Assembly: GCA_937920335.1 (NCBI GenBank)
Contig: CALGUT010000036.1
Coordinates: 1-7,122, forward strand
DNA: 7,122 bases
DNA from: an uncultured Opitutales bacterium
GTDB taxonomy: Bacteria > Verrucomicrobiota > Verrucomicrobiia > Opitutales > UBA2995
Reading direction: 5' to 3'
This document shows, in pieces, positions 1-7,066 of the stretch; within the stretch, counting starts at the first letter, position 1; each line of letters starts with the position of its first letter. The position numbers were made by a program, and so were the translations under genes. The notes beneath the pieces are model-generated. The model made no database searches, was not told where the DNA came from, and saw only the letters and a program-made list of their open reading frames with translations.

Positions 1-2046
1 GAGGCGCAGTCATGGATTTACTCCGATGACCAACAACAGGAAATCAACATGATAAAATCTGAGATTGGTGAACTGGAAGATGAAATCCGAAAGCAAAAGC
101 CCGACTGGAAAACATCACTGGCAAACTGGATAATAGAACAGCAAGCCGCCAACTCAATTTGGAAAATCTGGGACACGGACGTGCAGGAGTGGGATGGCGG
201 TCTGAATCACCCCAAAAAGTTGGAAGACCTCAGTATTCTAACGCTTGGGCACCCGACCGTGATGGGCTATTCGATCACAGAAGGTCCCGTCAATCTACCT
301 ACAATTAGCGGTATGCGCCTGGAAGCCCTCACACACGGGGACCAGCCTTTTCGAGGTCCGGGACGCAGCTACTGGGGGACCTTTGCTATTAGTGAAGTTG
401 AGATCTTCAGTCAGCTACCTGGCGAAGACAAGTGGACCGAAGTAAAGCTTGCATCAGCCACCGCAGATTTTGAAACACCCGAAGGAGAGTTAAAGTCTTA
501 CTTCCACCATAAAACGAGAGACCCTTACAACGAGCGTACGATCGGACCCGCCCAATTCCTCATCGACGGAGACAAAGAAACGGCTTGGGCCCCGGATCGT
601 GGTCCAGTCATCAGACATACCGAATCGGTCGCGGTCATCGAATTTGAGGAACCCCTCACCTTGCCTGAAGGTAGTCGCATAAAGGTAGAGCTGATACAAA
701 ATCATGGAGGTGACGGAAACGACCGTGAGAATCAGCAACTCGGGCGCTACCGATTCTCGTTTACAGATACCTCCAACCCCAAAGCACCTTCTCATGACCA
801 TGCAGCTACGCTAGCTTCCATAAAGCCCGTTGAGGAGCGAGTAGCTGACGATCAGGTCGCTCTATTTCGAGCTTGGCGTACTCAGCAAACCGATCTCGAG
901 ACTATAAATAGTTCAATCGTAAGACTTGAAAGCGAATACCCGGAAGCGAAGACCAGCGTCCTGCACAGCACCGATACCCTTCCAGGACAAGATCGCGTAA
1001 CCCGCCTTCTCTCCAGAGGCGCGTGGGATAAACCTTTGCATACAGTTCCTCGAGGCACTCCAGCTGTTCTTAATGATCTACCCAAAGAGAATCCCAACCG
1101 ACTGGATCTAGCCCGTTGGTTGATTGAGGAAGACGCTCCACTTACGGCTCGCGTTCAGGTGAACCGTGTCTGGCAGGCCTTATTTGGCGACGGCTTGGTT
1201 CTGACACCGGAAGACTTCGGAACCCGGGCTCCCAAACCCGAATATCTCGATATACTCGACACCTTGGCTGTTCAATTCCGCGAAAACGGTTGGAGTGTCA
1301 AGGAACTGATCAAGACCATCGTGTTGAGTAAGACTTATCAACAGAGCTCCAAGCTAACTCCAGAGCTTTACGAAAAAGACCCGCGCAACATTCTTTTGGC
1401 TCGCGGCCCCAGATTTAGAGCTGAAGCCGAGGTGATCCGAGACATAGCACTCGCATCCTCAGGTCTGATCACCCACAAGATAGGAGGGCCTAGTGTTTAT
1501 CCTCCCGTCCCGGAATCCGTGCTCAACTACAACTACGTAAAGCCGGACTACTGGTCGGAAGCCACGGACGAATCCCGTTACCGCCGATCACTCTACATGT
1601 TTCGCAAGCGGTCGATGCCGGACCCTACCCTATCATCGTTCGATGCGCCTAACGGAGACTTTTCGTGCGTCCGTAGAATTCGTTCGAACACGCCACTCTC
1701 AGCGCTGGTCTCACTCAACGAACCAATCTTCGTAGAAGCCACTCAGGCGATGGCTTTGCGAATTCTGAAGGAAGGCGGCGACTCCGATGAAGAACGCGTC
1801 AACTACGGCTACCTTCTCACAACGGGAAGACCCGCAAGTACATTCGAAACCCAAGAGATCATCCATTTGATGGAAGAACAGGCAAAGCGGCTCGCCGATG
1901 GCTGGTTAGGCATTCGTGAGATTGCATTCATTGACCCTTATAATCCGCCCGAACTACCCAATGGAACTACACCCCGTGAACTAGCAGCTTGGGCGATCGC
2001 CTCGCGCGTGCTACTAAACCTCGACGAAACCCTCACTAAGAACTAA
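1..2046 (+). CDS. PSD1/DUF1553 domain protein, C-terminal part (5' end outside window)
   Basis: The reading frame is open from base 1, so the first ATG (49) is most likely an internal methionine and the gene begins upstream. Residues are counted from that Met. A charged helix (about 1-30) leads into an inserted beta-rich module (about 32-243) with the GPGRS...F.ISEVEIF, IDGDKETAW and LGRYRFSFT signatures often seen between the DUF1549 and DUF1553 domains of planctomycete-type cytochrome proteins; it resembles a discoidin/LamG-type sandwich. After a linker helix (about 258-300), DUF1553 runs from about 320 to the end: NRLDLARWL (350-358), LTARVQVNRVWQALFG (365-380), EAEVIRD (459-465), RSNTPLSALVSLNEPIFVEA (545-564) and the typical ending LLNLDETLTKN. 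Full-length relatives carry an N-terminal CxxCH cytochrome domain and DUF1549, presumably to the left of this window. The protein is expected to be exported; its reaction is unknown. It is the first visible gene of a probable three-gene operon, and its TAA lies 4 bases before the next ATG. Confidence 0.93.
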   Translation, partial: EAQSWIYSDDQQQEINMIKSEIGELEDEIRKQKPDWKTSLANWIIEQQAANSIWKIWDTDVQEWDGGLNHPKKLEDLSILTLGHPTVMGYSITEGPVNLPTISGMRLEALTHGDQPFRGPGRSYWGTFAISEVEIFSQLPGEDKWTEVKLASATADFETPEGELKSYFHHKTRDPYNERTIGPAQFLIDGDKETAWAPDRGPVIRHTESVAVIEFEEPLTLPEGSRIKVELIQNHGGDGNDRENQQLGRYRFSFTDTSNPKAPSHDHAATLASIKPVEERVADDQVALFRAWRTQQTDLETINSSIVRLESEYPEAKTSVLHSTDTLPGQDRVTRLLSRGAWDKPLHTVPRGTPAVLNDLPKENPNRLDLARWLIEEDAPLTARVQVNRVWQALFGDGLVLTPEDFGTRAPKPEYLDILDTLAVQFRENGWSVKELIKTIVLSKTYQQSSKLTPELYEKDPRNILLARGPRFRAEAEVIRDIALASSGLITHKIGGPSVYPPVPESVLNYNYVKPDYWSEATDESRYRRSLYMFRKRSMPDPTLSSFDAPNGDFSCVRRIRSNTPLSALVSLNEPIFVEATQAMALRILKEGGDSDEERVNYGYLLTTGRPASTFETQEIIHLMEEQAKRLADGWLGIREIAFIDPYNPPELPNGTTPRELAAWAIASRVLLNLDETLTKN

Positions 2047-2050
2047 CGTC

Positions 2051-3475
2051 ATGGAAAAGGAACTACAAAAAGAAATAGCAACCCTGCATTCCCGCCGCTG
2101 GTTTCTTCAAAATTGTGGAGTCGGCATGGCAGGATTGGCGATGAATTCGCTATTCGCCCGAGAGGGTATTGCTGCAACCAACGGAAATCCGCTTGCACCC
2201 AAAACTCCTCATTTCGCACCCACAGCGAAACGGGTCATCTATATTTTTCAGGCGGGTGCGCCCAGCCACCTCGATTTATTCGACTACAAACCAGAGCTCG
2301 TGAATCGGGACGGAGAGCTTCCACCTGCTGAATTGCTAAAGGATTATCGTGCAGCGTTCATTAATCCGAACTCGGCTTTAATGGGCACAAAATACGATTT
2401 TGACCGCTATGGAAAGAATGGAGCAGAAGTCAGTACCTTGCTTCCGCACCTTAGCAAACATGTCGACGACATCTGTTTCATCAAATCCATGCAAACAGAC
2501 GCCGTGAACCACGCGCCGGCACAGATATTTCTTAGCACCGGCCATAGCCAGTTCGGTCGCCCCAGCCTCGGTGCCTGGACCGTCTACGGACTCGGTAGTG
2601 AATCAGAAGAACTCCCTGGATACGTGGTGTTGACAAGTGCCAAGGGAACCAGTGGAGGGGCCAGTAACTATGGTTGCGGCTTTCTACCTACTGCCTACAA
2701 CGGCGTTCCGTTTAGAGGGACTGGAGACCCGGTGCTCTACCTTTCAAACCCCAAAGGATATGACCGGCAAGCCCAGCGCGCTTCATTGGATACTCTGAAA
2801 CGCCTGAACCAGCAGACGCTGGATAATCTGGCCGACCCTCAAACAGCCGGACGCATACAGGCCTATGAATCAGCCTACCAGCTTCAAGCGAGCGCACCGG
2901 AACTCATGGACCTCAAGCAGGAGTCTCAAGCCACCTTTGAGGCCTATGACATCAAGGATCCCAATGAATCCAACTTCGCAAGAAACTGCTTATTGGGCCG
3001 TCGCATGCTCGAACGAGGGGTTCGCTTTGTCCAATTATTCCACGAAGCATGGGATCAACACGGAAGCCTAGATACGGCCTTACCCAAGAACTGTCGCGAC
3101 ACGGACCAACCGGTAGCAGCATTGCTGCAAGATCTCAAAGACCGCGATATGCTAAAGGACACACTCGTCGTCTGGGGCGGTGAGTTTGGGCGAACGCCGA
3201 TGGCCCAAGGTAAAGAGCGCAACGGACGCGATCACCATAACAAGGCATTTACCATGTGGCTGGCCGGTGGCGGTGTAAAAGCTGGCTATGTGCACGGCGC
3301 AACCGACGACTTTGGTTTTAATGTCACAGAAAACCCAGTACACGTACACGATCTAAACGCTACTCTATTGCATACCCTTGGATTCGATCATGAACGACTC
3401 ACCTACAGATTCCAAGGTAGGGACTTCCGACTGACTGATGTGCACGGACATGTTGTCCACGACCTACTAGCCTGA
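2051..3475 (+). CDS. DUF1501 family protein with Tat signal
   Basis: The family belongs to the alkaline phosphatase/sulfatase-like fold group; no substrate is established. The N-terminus has a near-perfect twin-arginine motif, SRRWFLQ (residues 14-20), then a mildly hydrophobic stretch (about 22-36), so export in folded form is expected. Family motifs run the full length: KRVIYIFQAGAPSHLDLFD (60-78), LPHLSKHVDDICFIKSM (131-147), NHAPAQIFLSTG (153-164), GDPVLYLSNP (225-234), GVRFVQLFHEAWDQHG (323-338), TLVVWGGEFGRTP (371-383), GRDHHNKAFTMW (392-403), HVHDLNATLLHTLG (431-444) and YRFQGRDFRLTDVHG (452-466). Asp335/His337, Glu378, His395/His396 and His431/His433 are plausible metal ligands by analogy with the fold; this is inferred. 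At 474 residues the protein is complete. The ATG lies 4 bases after the PSD1 stop with no recognisable Shine-Dalgarno sequence, so translational coupling is likely. PSD1 and DUF1501 genes are routinely adjacent in PVC genomes and probably work together. Confidence 0.95.
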   Translation: MEKELQKEIATLHSRRWFLQNCGVGMAGLAMNSLFAREGIAATNGNPLAPKTPHFAPTAKRVIYIFQAGAPSHLDLFDYKPELVNRDGELPPAELLKDYRAAFINPNSALMGTKYDFDRYGKNGAEVSTLLPHLSKHVDDICFIKSMQTDAVNHAPAQIFLSTGHSQFGRPSLGAWTVYGLGSESEELPGYVVLTSAKGTSGGASNYGCGFLPTAYNGVPFRGTGDPVLYLSNPKGYDRQAQRASLDTLKRLNQQTLDNLADPQTAGRIQAYESAYQLQASAPELMDLKQESQATFEAYDIKDPNESNFARNCLLGRRMLERGVRFVQLFHEAWDQHGSLDTALPKNCRDTDQPVAALLQDLKDRDMLKDTLVVWGGEFGRTPMAQGKERNGRDHHNKAFTMWLAGGGVKAGYVHGATDDFGFNVTENPVHVHDLNATLLHTLGFDHERLTYRFQGRDFRLTDVHGHVVHDLLA

Positions 3476-3481
3476 TTATTT

Positions 3482-4444
3482 ATGAAAGACTACCTTCTGA
3501 ACTTTTGCTCTTTTTTCCTCTTAACCAGCCTCATATGGGGACAAAAACAAAATGAGGCAGATCTGTTACCCAGACAATCGGTGAGTCGCTGGGACGAAAA
3601 TTTTGCTGATATACTTCTTTCAAAGCCAACAAAGCCCCTTTCAGTAAATATCTGGCCTGGGGAAGCTCCTGGAGAAATCAAAGAACTTCCGCCAGAGGAA
3701 GACCGAACTAAAGACGACGACAAGCAGGTTGCTGGTCGGCGCCTCATACGACTGGGCAACGTTTCAGTTCCTCAGATCGAAATCTTCAAACCCGATCCGG
3801 CGATCGACAACGGGACCTGCGTCATCATAGCACCCGGGGGCGGTCACCATATACTTGCCTACGACCTGGAGGGCACTGAAGTCGCAGAATGGTTAAACAC
3901 TTTGGGCATAACGGGCATTGTATTGAAATACCGAGTACCTGCTCGTAATCCTGATACACGTTGGAAAGCAGCCGTTCAAGATGCTCAAAGAACCGTCAGT
4001 CTCGTGCGCGGAAGAGCAGATGAGCTTGGCATCGCCTCAGACAAAATCGGTCTGATGGGGTTTTCAGCAGGAGCACAAACTGCTGGGCTGACTTCATTGT
4101 TACAAGCTCGTCAATATGCCCCGATCGACGGGTATGACGATGTCTCCTTTATTCCAGACTTCGTGGGTATCATTTATCTAGGCTATCCCATGCATGAAGA
4201 ACCAGGCATTTCCATCAACCCGGATCTCCCGCCTTTCTTTTTTGCCGTTACGCATGACGACAGTAATCGTTCCATCGCCAGCGCAGAGCTTTACATCGAA
4301 CTCAAGAAAGCCGATGTACCAGCCGAACTCCACATCTATGAGAGTGGTGGTCACGGCTATGGATTACGCGCTACTGAAAAACCAGTCACGGGATGGAATC
4401 ACATCATGGCAGATTGGATGAAACAGATCGGTATGATCGAGTAG
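3482..4444 (+). CDS. secreted alpha/beta hydrolase, probable carbohydrate esterase (BD-FAE/acetylxylan-esterase-like)
   Basis: The 320-residue protein starts with a Sec signal peptide (charged start, hydrophobic residues about 4-19, likely cleavage after Gly20 in LIWG|QKQ); there is no lipobox. A variable linker with the motif VNIWPGEAPG (55-64) precedes the hydrolase fold. The oxyanion-hole loop is APGGGHHILA (117-126), followed by DLEGTEVAEWLNTLGI (128-143) and LKYRVP (148-153). The nucleophile elbow is GFSAG with Ser195. The acid is Asp259 or Asp260 in THDDS, and the base is His291 in GGHGYGLR. All catalytic parts are intact. The family hydrolyses ester bonds, often acetyl or feruloyl groups on plant or algal polysaccharides; the substrate here is inferred only by family. 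The ATG lies 6 bases after the DUF1501 stop and in the same frame (TGA TTA TTT ATG), with no clear Shine-Dalgarno sequence. It is the last gene of the operon. Confidence 0.93.
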   Translation: MKDYLLNFCSFFLLTSLIWGQKQNEADLLPRQSVSRWDENFADILLSKPTKPLSVNIWPGEAPGEIKELPPEEDRTKDDDKQVAGRRLIRLGNVSVPQIEIFKPDPAIDNGTCVIIAPGGGHHILAYDLEGTEVAEWLNTLGITGIVLKYRVPARNPDTRWKAAVQDAQRTVSLVRGRADELGIASDKIGLMGFSAGAQTAGLTSLLQARQYAPIDGYDDVSFIPDFVGIIYLGYPMHEEPGISINPDLPPFFFAVTHDDSNRSIASAELYIELKKADVPAELHIYESGGHGYGLRATEKPVTGWNHIMADWMKQIGMIE

Positions 4445-4456
4445 CATTCAGGCTAG
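4445..4456. other. 12-base convergent intergenic gap
   Basis: The TAG of the esterase gene ends at 4444 and the TGA of the cytochrome gene on the other strand occupies 4457-4459, leaving 12 bases. There is no room for separate terminators, and I see no GC-rich stem followed by a T-run on either strand. Transcripts from both sides probably run into the opposite gene unless Rho or a bidirectional element stops them. Only a weak TAGC/GCTA stem (4442-4445 with 4452-4455) spans the gap. Confidence 0.7.
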
Positions 4457-7066
4457 TCATCGAAACAACGGGTGGCCCGAATCTCCACCGGCAAGAATAT
4501 AGGCCAATAGATCCAGCACTTCACCTTCGTTCAGTGTGTTTAGCAGGGCTGGAGGCATCGTGGATACAGGAAGCGGTGTTGATTGCTCAATCTCTGAGTT
4601 GGCAATGGTTCTCGCCTGCATCGGCTTCAGAACATTCGTCGCGATTACCGTTGAACTCGCATCCTTGGCGTGAATACGCCCTGAAAGTGCTTCTCCGTTT
4701 TTCAATTGTAGCGTTACCACCTGGTATTGGTCCGAAACGCTCGCACTGGGGTTGATGACCGAATCCAGTAAATCATTAACGGTGAACCGCTGGCCAACCG
4801 TAGTTAGATTAGGTCCCACTATGCCTCCTTCATCTTTCATCACATGACAGGTCAGACAGCTTGCAGCCGCATACATGGTTTTCCCGTTCTCGAAATCTCG
4901 CTTACCAAAACCAGCAGCGACCCGTTCGGACAGATATTCTCGTGTCCAGAGTTTTCCCGGCCCCACTGGTTTAGGTCTCTCAACCACTACAGTGAGTCCC
5001 TGCCAAAGATCAGACAATGCCCTCGTCTCGTCTTCACTAAGCTGGCTCTTGGCCGTCTCAAGGATCTGGTCCCAAAAAACGGGATAACCGTTTCCACCTT
5101 TAGAGGTCTTGATGGCATCTACCACCAATTCGAAATAGCGTTTTCGCTGACCGAGACTCCACCCGCTCTCGATCCAGTTGAGCATTTGCGCGTGATGCAT
5201 CCGCTCCTTCAATGGTGCGGACTGAAGCATGTCCATAACGGGTGATCCATATCGAAGATTTCGCGCCACCAGCTCCGCTGCCTTTGACTGAACCTCTCCT
5301 TCATCTTTTTCCATGAGCTCCAGCAGTGAATCTATCGAACCTCGATCTTCGAGGTAACACAGCAGCCGGGAAAGTTCACGAGCAATGCTCTTAGAACCAG
5401 ATGACAACAGAGGGCGGAGTTGTGAGATAAGTATCTTCCCTTCCACTTTGAGATCCAAACTACCCTTACCGAGCGCGACTTCTAGAATCCGAAGAGAAAT
5501 CAGAAGTCCTTCATCAGAGAAGCTCGAAAGATCAAAGGTATTTAGCGCATCTATTACTCTTAACGCATCTGCTTGATTGCCCTGACGAGCTAGCGCCAGC
5601 AATCCGGGCAATTTTAATTGGGTAGAAGTTTCCTCGATCACTTTCTTCCGCCAGAGCTTGACCGGCTGAGATTCCAAGGCGATACGAGCGGCGTAGCGAA
5701 TAGATCGATCTTCACTACCCAAGTGGGTCCAAACTTGATCGACTACTTTCGGGTTTTCTTTTCCGTGGTAGCTCTCGAGGGCTAATCGAAGCTCACGAGG
5801 TTCATTGGTGGGTACTGATTGAAACGTTGCCTCTTTCGGATCTATATCCGGTCCGGAATACCATACACGGTAAATTGCCGATCCCAGCCTTCGTCCTCCT
5901 ACACTGAAGTAAAGCGCCCCATCGGGAGCGACAACGGCATCGGTCAGCGGCAGACCATTTCCACTGAGGAAGGTTTCAAAAGTAGCTTTGTAACTCGCGC
6001 CCTCTGACTGAAGGTGCACCGCGTAAATGGTAGCGAAGGTCCAATCCAAAACGAAAAGGGCTTCCTGGTATCTCTTGGGAAAATTAGTTTCGTAACCAAA
6101 CACCAACCCTGTCGGTGATGAAGGGCCGATATCAACCACAGATCCGACGCTATCCTCGTAATAGTCTGGCCATTTTCCAGCACTGGATCGCCAACCAAAT
6201 TCAGCACCACTTACAATATGGCAAATTCGAGTCGGTCGATAAAACGGAGTTCCCAAATCATACTCCATATCAGAATCGAAAGTGAAAAGATCTCCGACTC
6301 TGTTAAACGCAATGTCGTAGGGATTGCGCATTCCACTTCCAATCAACTGAGGATCCGTACCATCCGGGTTTAATCTTAAAACAAACGCTGCATCTGTAAA
6401 CGTCGTATTCTCAAATCCGTTAGGCATCAAATGATCTACACTTTCTGTTCGAACCGTTTTGCGATTCATAATGGCCTCAGGAACCGGCGTCCCATTTCCA
6501 CAAATCATGTAGATATACTCTCCATCGGGACCCATCACAAGATTGTGCGGACCGTGCTCACCAGAACCATCGAACTTCAATAGCTGTACGTTTTCATCGA
6601 ACACCCCATCCCCATCAGAATCCAAAAGCCGATACAAACCGGGCTCCCAATATTCGTTACCCTCAGCGACGGTTACGTATAGGCTGTCAAAAGCATAGAG
6701 TAAGCCTTGGGTCCAGCCAATCAATGCAGCCTGCCCTTCGAGCGGTTCTAACCTAGATCGCTCCCCACTCCCTGGCAACGAAGGGACAACCTGATATAGT
6801 CCTCTTCGGAGCTGCGTTCCAAAGATGATATTCCCATCATCATCCAAGGTCATAGCGGTTACTGATCCCACCGATGACGGAACATCTAACACCTTCTCAA
6901 CCTCAAATCCGGGTAACGTATTAATCCCTGCCGGTGCTGCCGGATTTAGAGGGTGACCAGGCTTATACCAGTCAGGTGAATCGGTGTAAGGGTTTTCCGC
7001 CTGCCCCAGTAATATAATGGCAGAGGCGAAAACGAATAAAAAACAAAGGTGGGGTATTCGAATCAT
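4457..7066 (-). CDS. PVC-type heme-binding protein: dehydrogenase-like propeller, HEAT-like region, cytochrome c
   Basis: This is a complete 869-residue exported protein. The Sec signal covers about residues 1-23 (hydrophobic IPHLCFLFVFASAIILLGQA). A beta-propeller (about 50-405) resembles the putative membrane-bound dehydrogenase/sorbosone-dehydrogenase-like family: DSDGDGVFDE (149-158, a calcium-loop-like motif), GEHGPHNLVMGPDG (169-182), GSGMRNPYDIAFN (243-255), FYRPTRICHIVSGAEFGWRS (275-294), DIGPSSPTGLVFGYE (312-326) and LTDAVVAPDGALYFSVGGR (374-392). Residues about 420-690 are helical, with HEAT-like repeats. A class I cytochrome c domain follows: heme site CLTCH (737-741), GPNLTTVGQRF (751-761), and the likely distal ligand Met837 in TMPPALL. 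A paralog-rich PVC family; oxidation of a sugar or alcohol with electron transfer to the heme is inferred, and no cofactor can be read from the sequence. An in-frame TAA directly abuts the ATG, which makes this the furthest-upstream ATG; only a weak AGGT lies 7 bases ahead of it. The gene is convergent with the esterase gene. Confidence 0.94.
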   Translation of the reverse strand: MIRIPHLCFLFVFASAIILLGQAENPYTDSPDWYKPGHPLNPAAPAGINTLPGFEVEKVLDVPSSVGSVTAMTLDDDGNIIFGTQLRRGLYQVVPSLPGSGERSRLEPLEGQAALIGWTQGLLYAFDSLYVTVAEGNEYWEPGLYRLLDSDGDGVFDENVQLLKFDGSGEHGPHNLVMGPDGEYIYMICGNGTPVPEAIMNRKTVRTESVDHLMPNGFENTTFTDAAFVLRLNPDGTDPQLIGSGMRNPYDIAFNRVGDLFTFDSDMEYDLGTPFYRPTRICHIVSGAEFGWRSSAGKWPDYYEDSVGSVVDIGPSSPTGLVFGYETNFPKRYQEALFVLDWTFATIYAVHLQSEGASYKATFETFLSGNGLPLTDAVVAPDGALYFSVGGRRLGSAIYRVWYSGPDIDPKEATFQSVPTNEPRELRLALESYHGKENPKVVDQVWTHLGSEDRSIRYAARIALESQPVKLWRKKVIEETSTQLKLPGLLALARQGNQADALRVIDALNTFDLSSFSDEGLLISLRILEVALGKGSLDLKVEGKILISQLRPLLSSGSKSIARELSRLLCYLEDRGSIDSLLELMEKDEGEVQSKAAELVARNLRYGSPVMDMLQSAPLKERMHHAQMLNWIESGWSLGQRKRYFELVVDAIKTSKGGNGYPVFWDQILETAKSQLSEDETRALSDLWQGLTVVVERPKPVGPGKLWTREYLSERVAAGFGKRDFENGKTMYAAASCLTCHVMKDEGGIVGPNLTTVGQRFTVNDLLDSVINPSASVSDQYQVVTLQLKNGEALSGRIHAKDASSTVIATNVLKPMQARTIANSEIEQSTPLPVSTMPPALLNTLNEGEVLDLLAYILAGGDSGHPLFR
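4844..4858 (-). other. heme c attachment site CLTCH
   Basis: These codons give Cys-Leu-Thr-Cys-His (residues 737-741), the only CxxCH in the 869-residue protein. Both cysteines would bind one heme covalently, with His741 as the proximal ligand. Met837, in the TMPPALL motif about 96 residues later, is the likely distal ligand by analogy with the family. The insert between heme site and distal Met is long, as is typical of this PVC cytochrome subtype, and carries an oxidation-independent beta segment (QYQVVTLQLKNGEALSGRI). Confidence 0.9.
6593..6622 (-). other. calcium-loop-like motif in propeller (DSDGDGVFDE)
   Basis: Residues 149-158 of the cytochrome protein have acidic residues at loop positions 1, 3, 5 and 9-10 (D149, D151, D153, D157, E158), the spacing of EF-hand or dockerin-type calcium loops. 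The same DxDGDG loop is common in this propeller family and directly precedes the conserved GEHGPHN motif, so it probably stabilises the propeller near its active face. Calcium binding is inferred from the pattern only. Confidence 0.55.

Noticed and set aside
49..51. ATG at 49 as the true start of the PSD1 gene
   Set aside because: The frame is open to base 1, there is no ribosome site, and the Met falls in a helix that in relatives sits in mid-protein. A start here would also remove the signal peptide and heme domains typical of the family.
490..801. Minus-strand open frame of 103 codons inside the PSD1 gene
   Set aside because: The plus-strand frame there carries clear family motifs (IDGDKETAW, LGRYRFSFT). 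The reverse translation has no recognisable domain.
4469..4489. Short stems CGGG/CCCG and GGTGG/CCACC just after the esterase gene as a terminator
   Set aside because: Stems are only 4-5 pairs, mutually exclusive, lie within cytochrome coding sequence, and are not followed by a T-run.
4844..5245. Plus-strand open frame of 133 codons, with a second one at 4393-4755 (120 codons), opposite the cytochrome gene
   Set aside because: Both lie antisense to well-conserved cytochrome coding sequence, their translations show no recognisable domain, and they have no ribosome site. They are shadows of the real gene.
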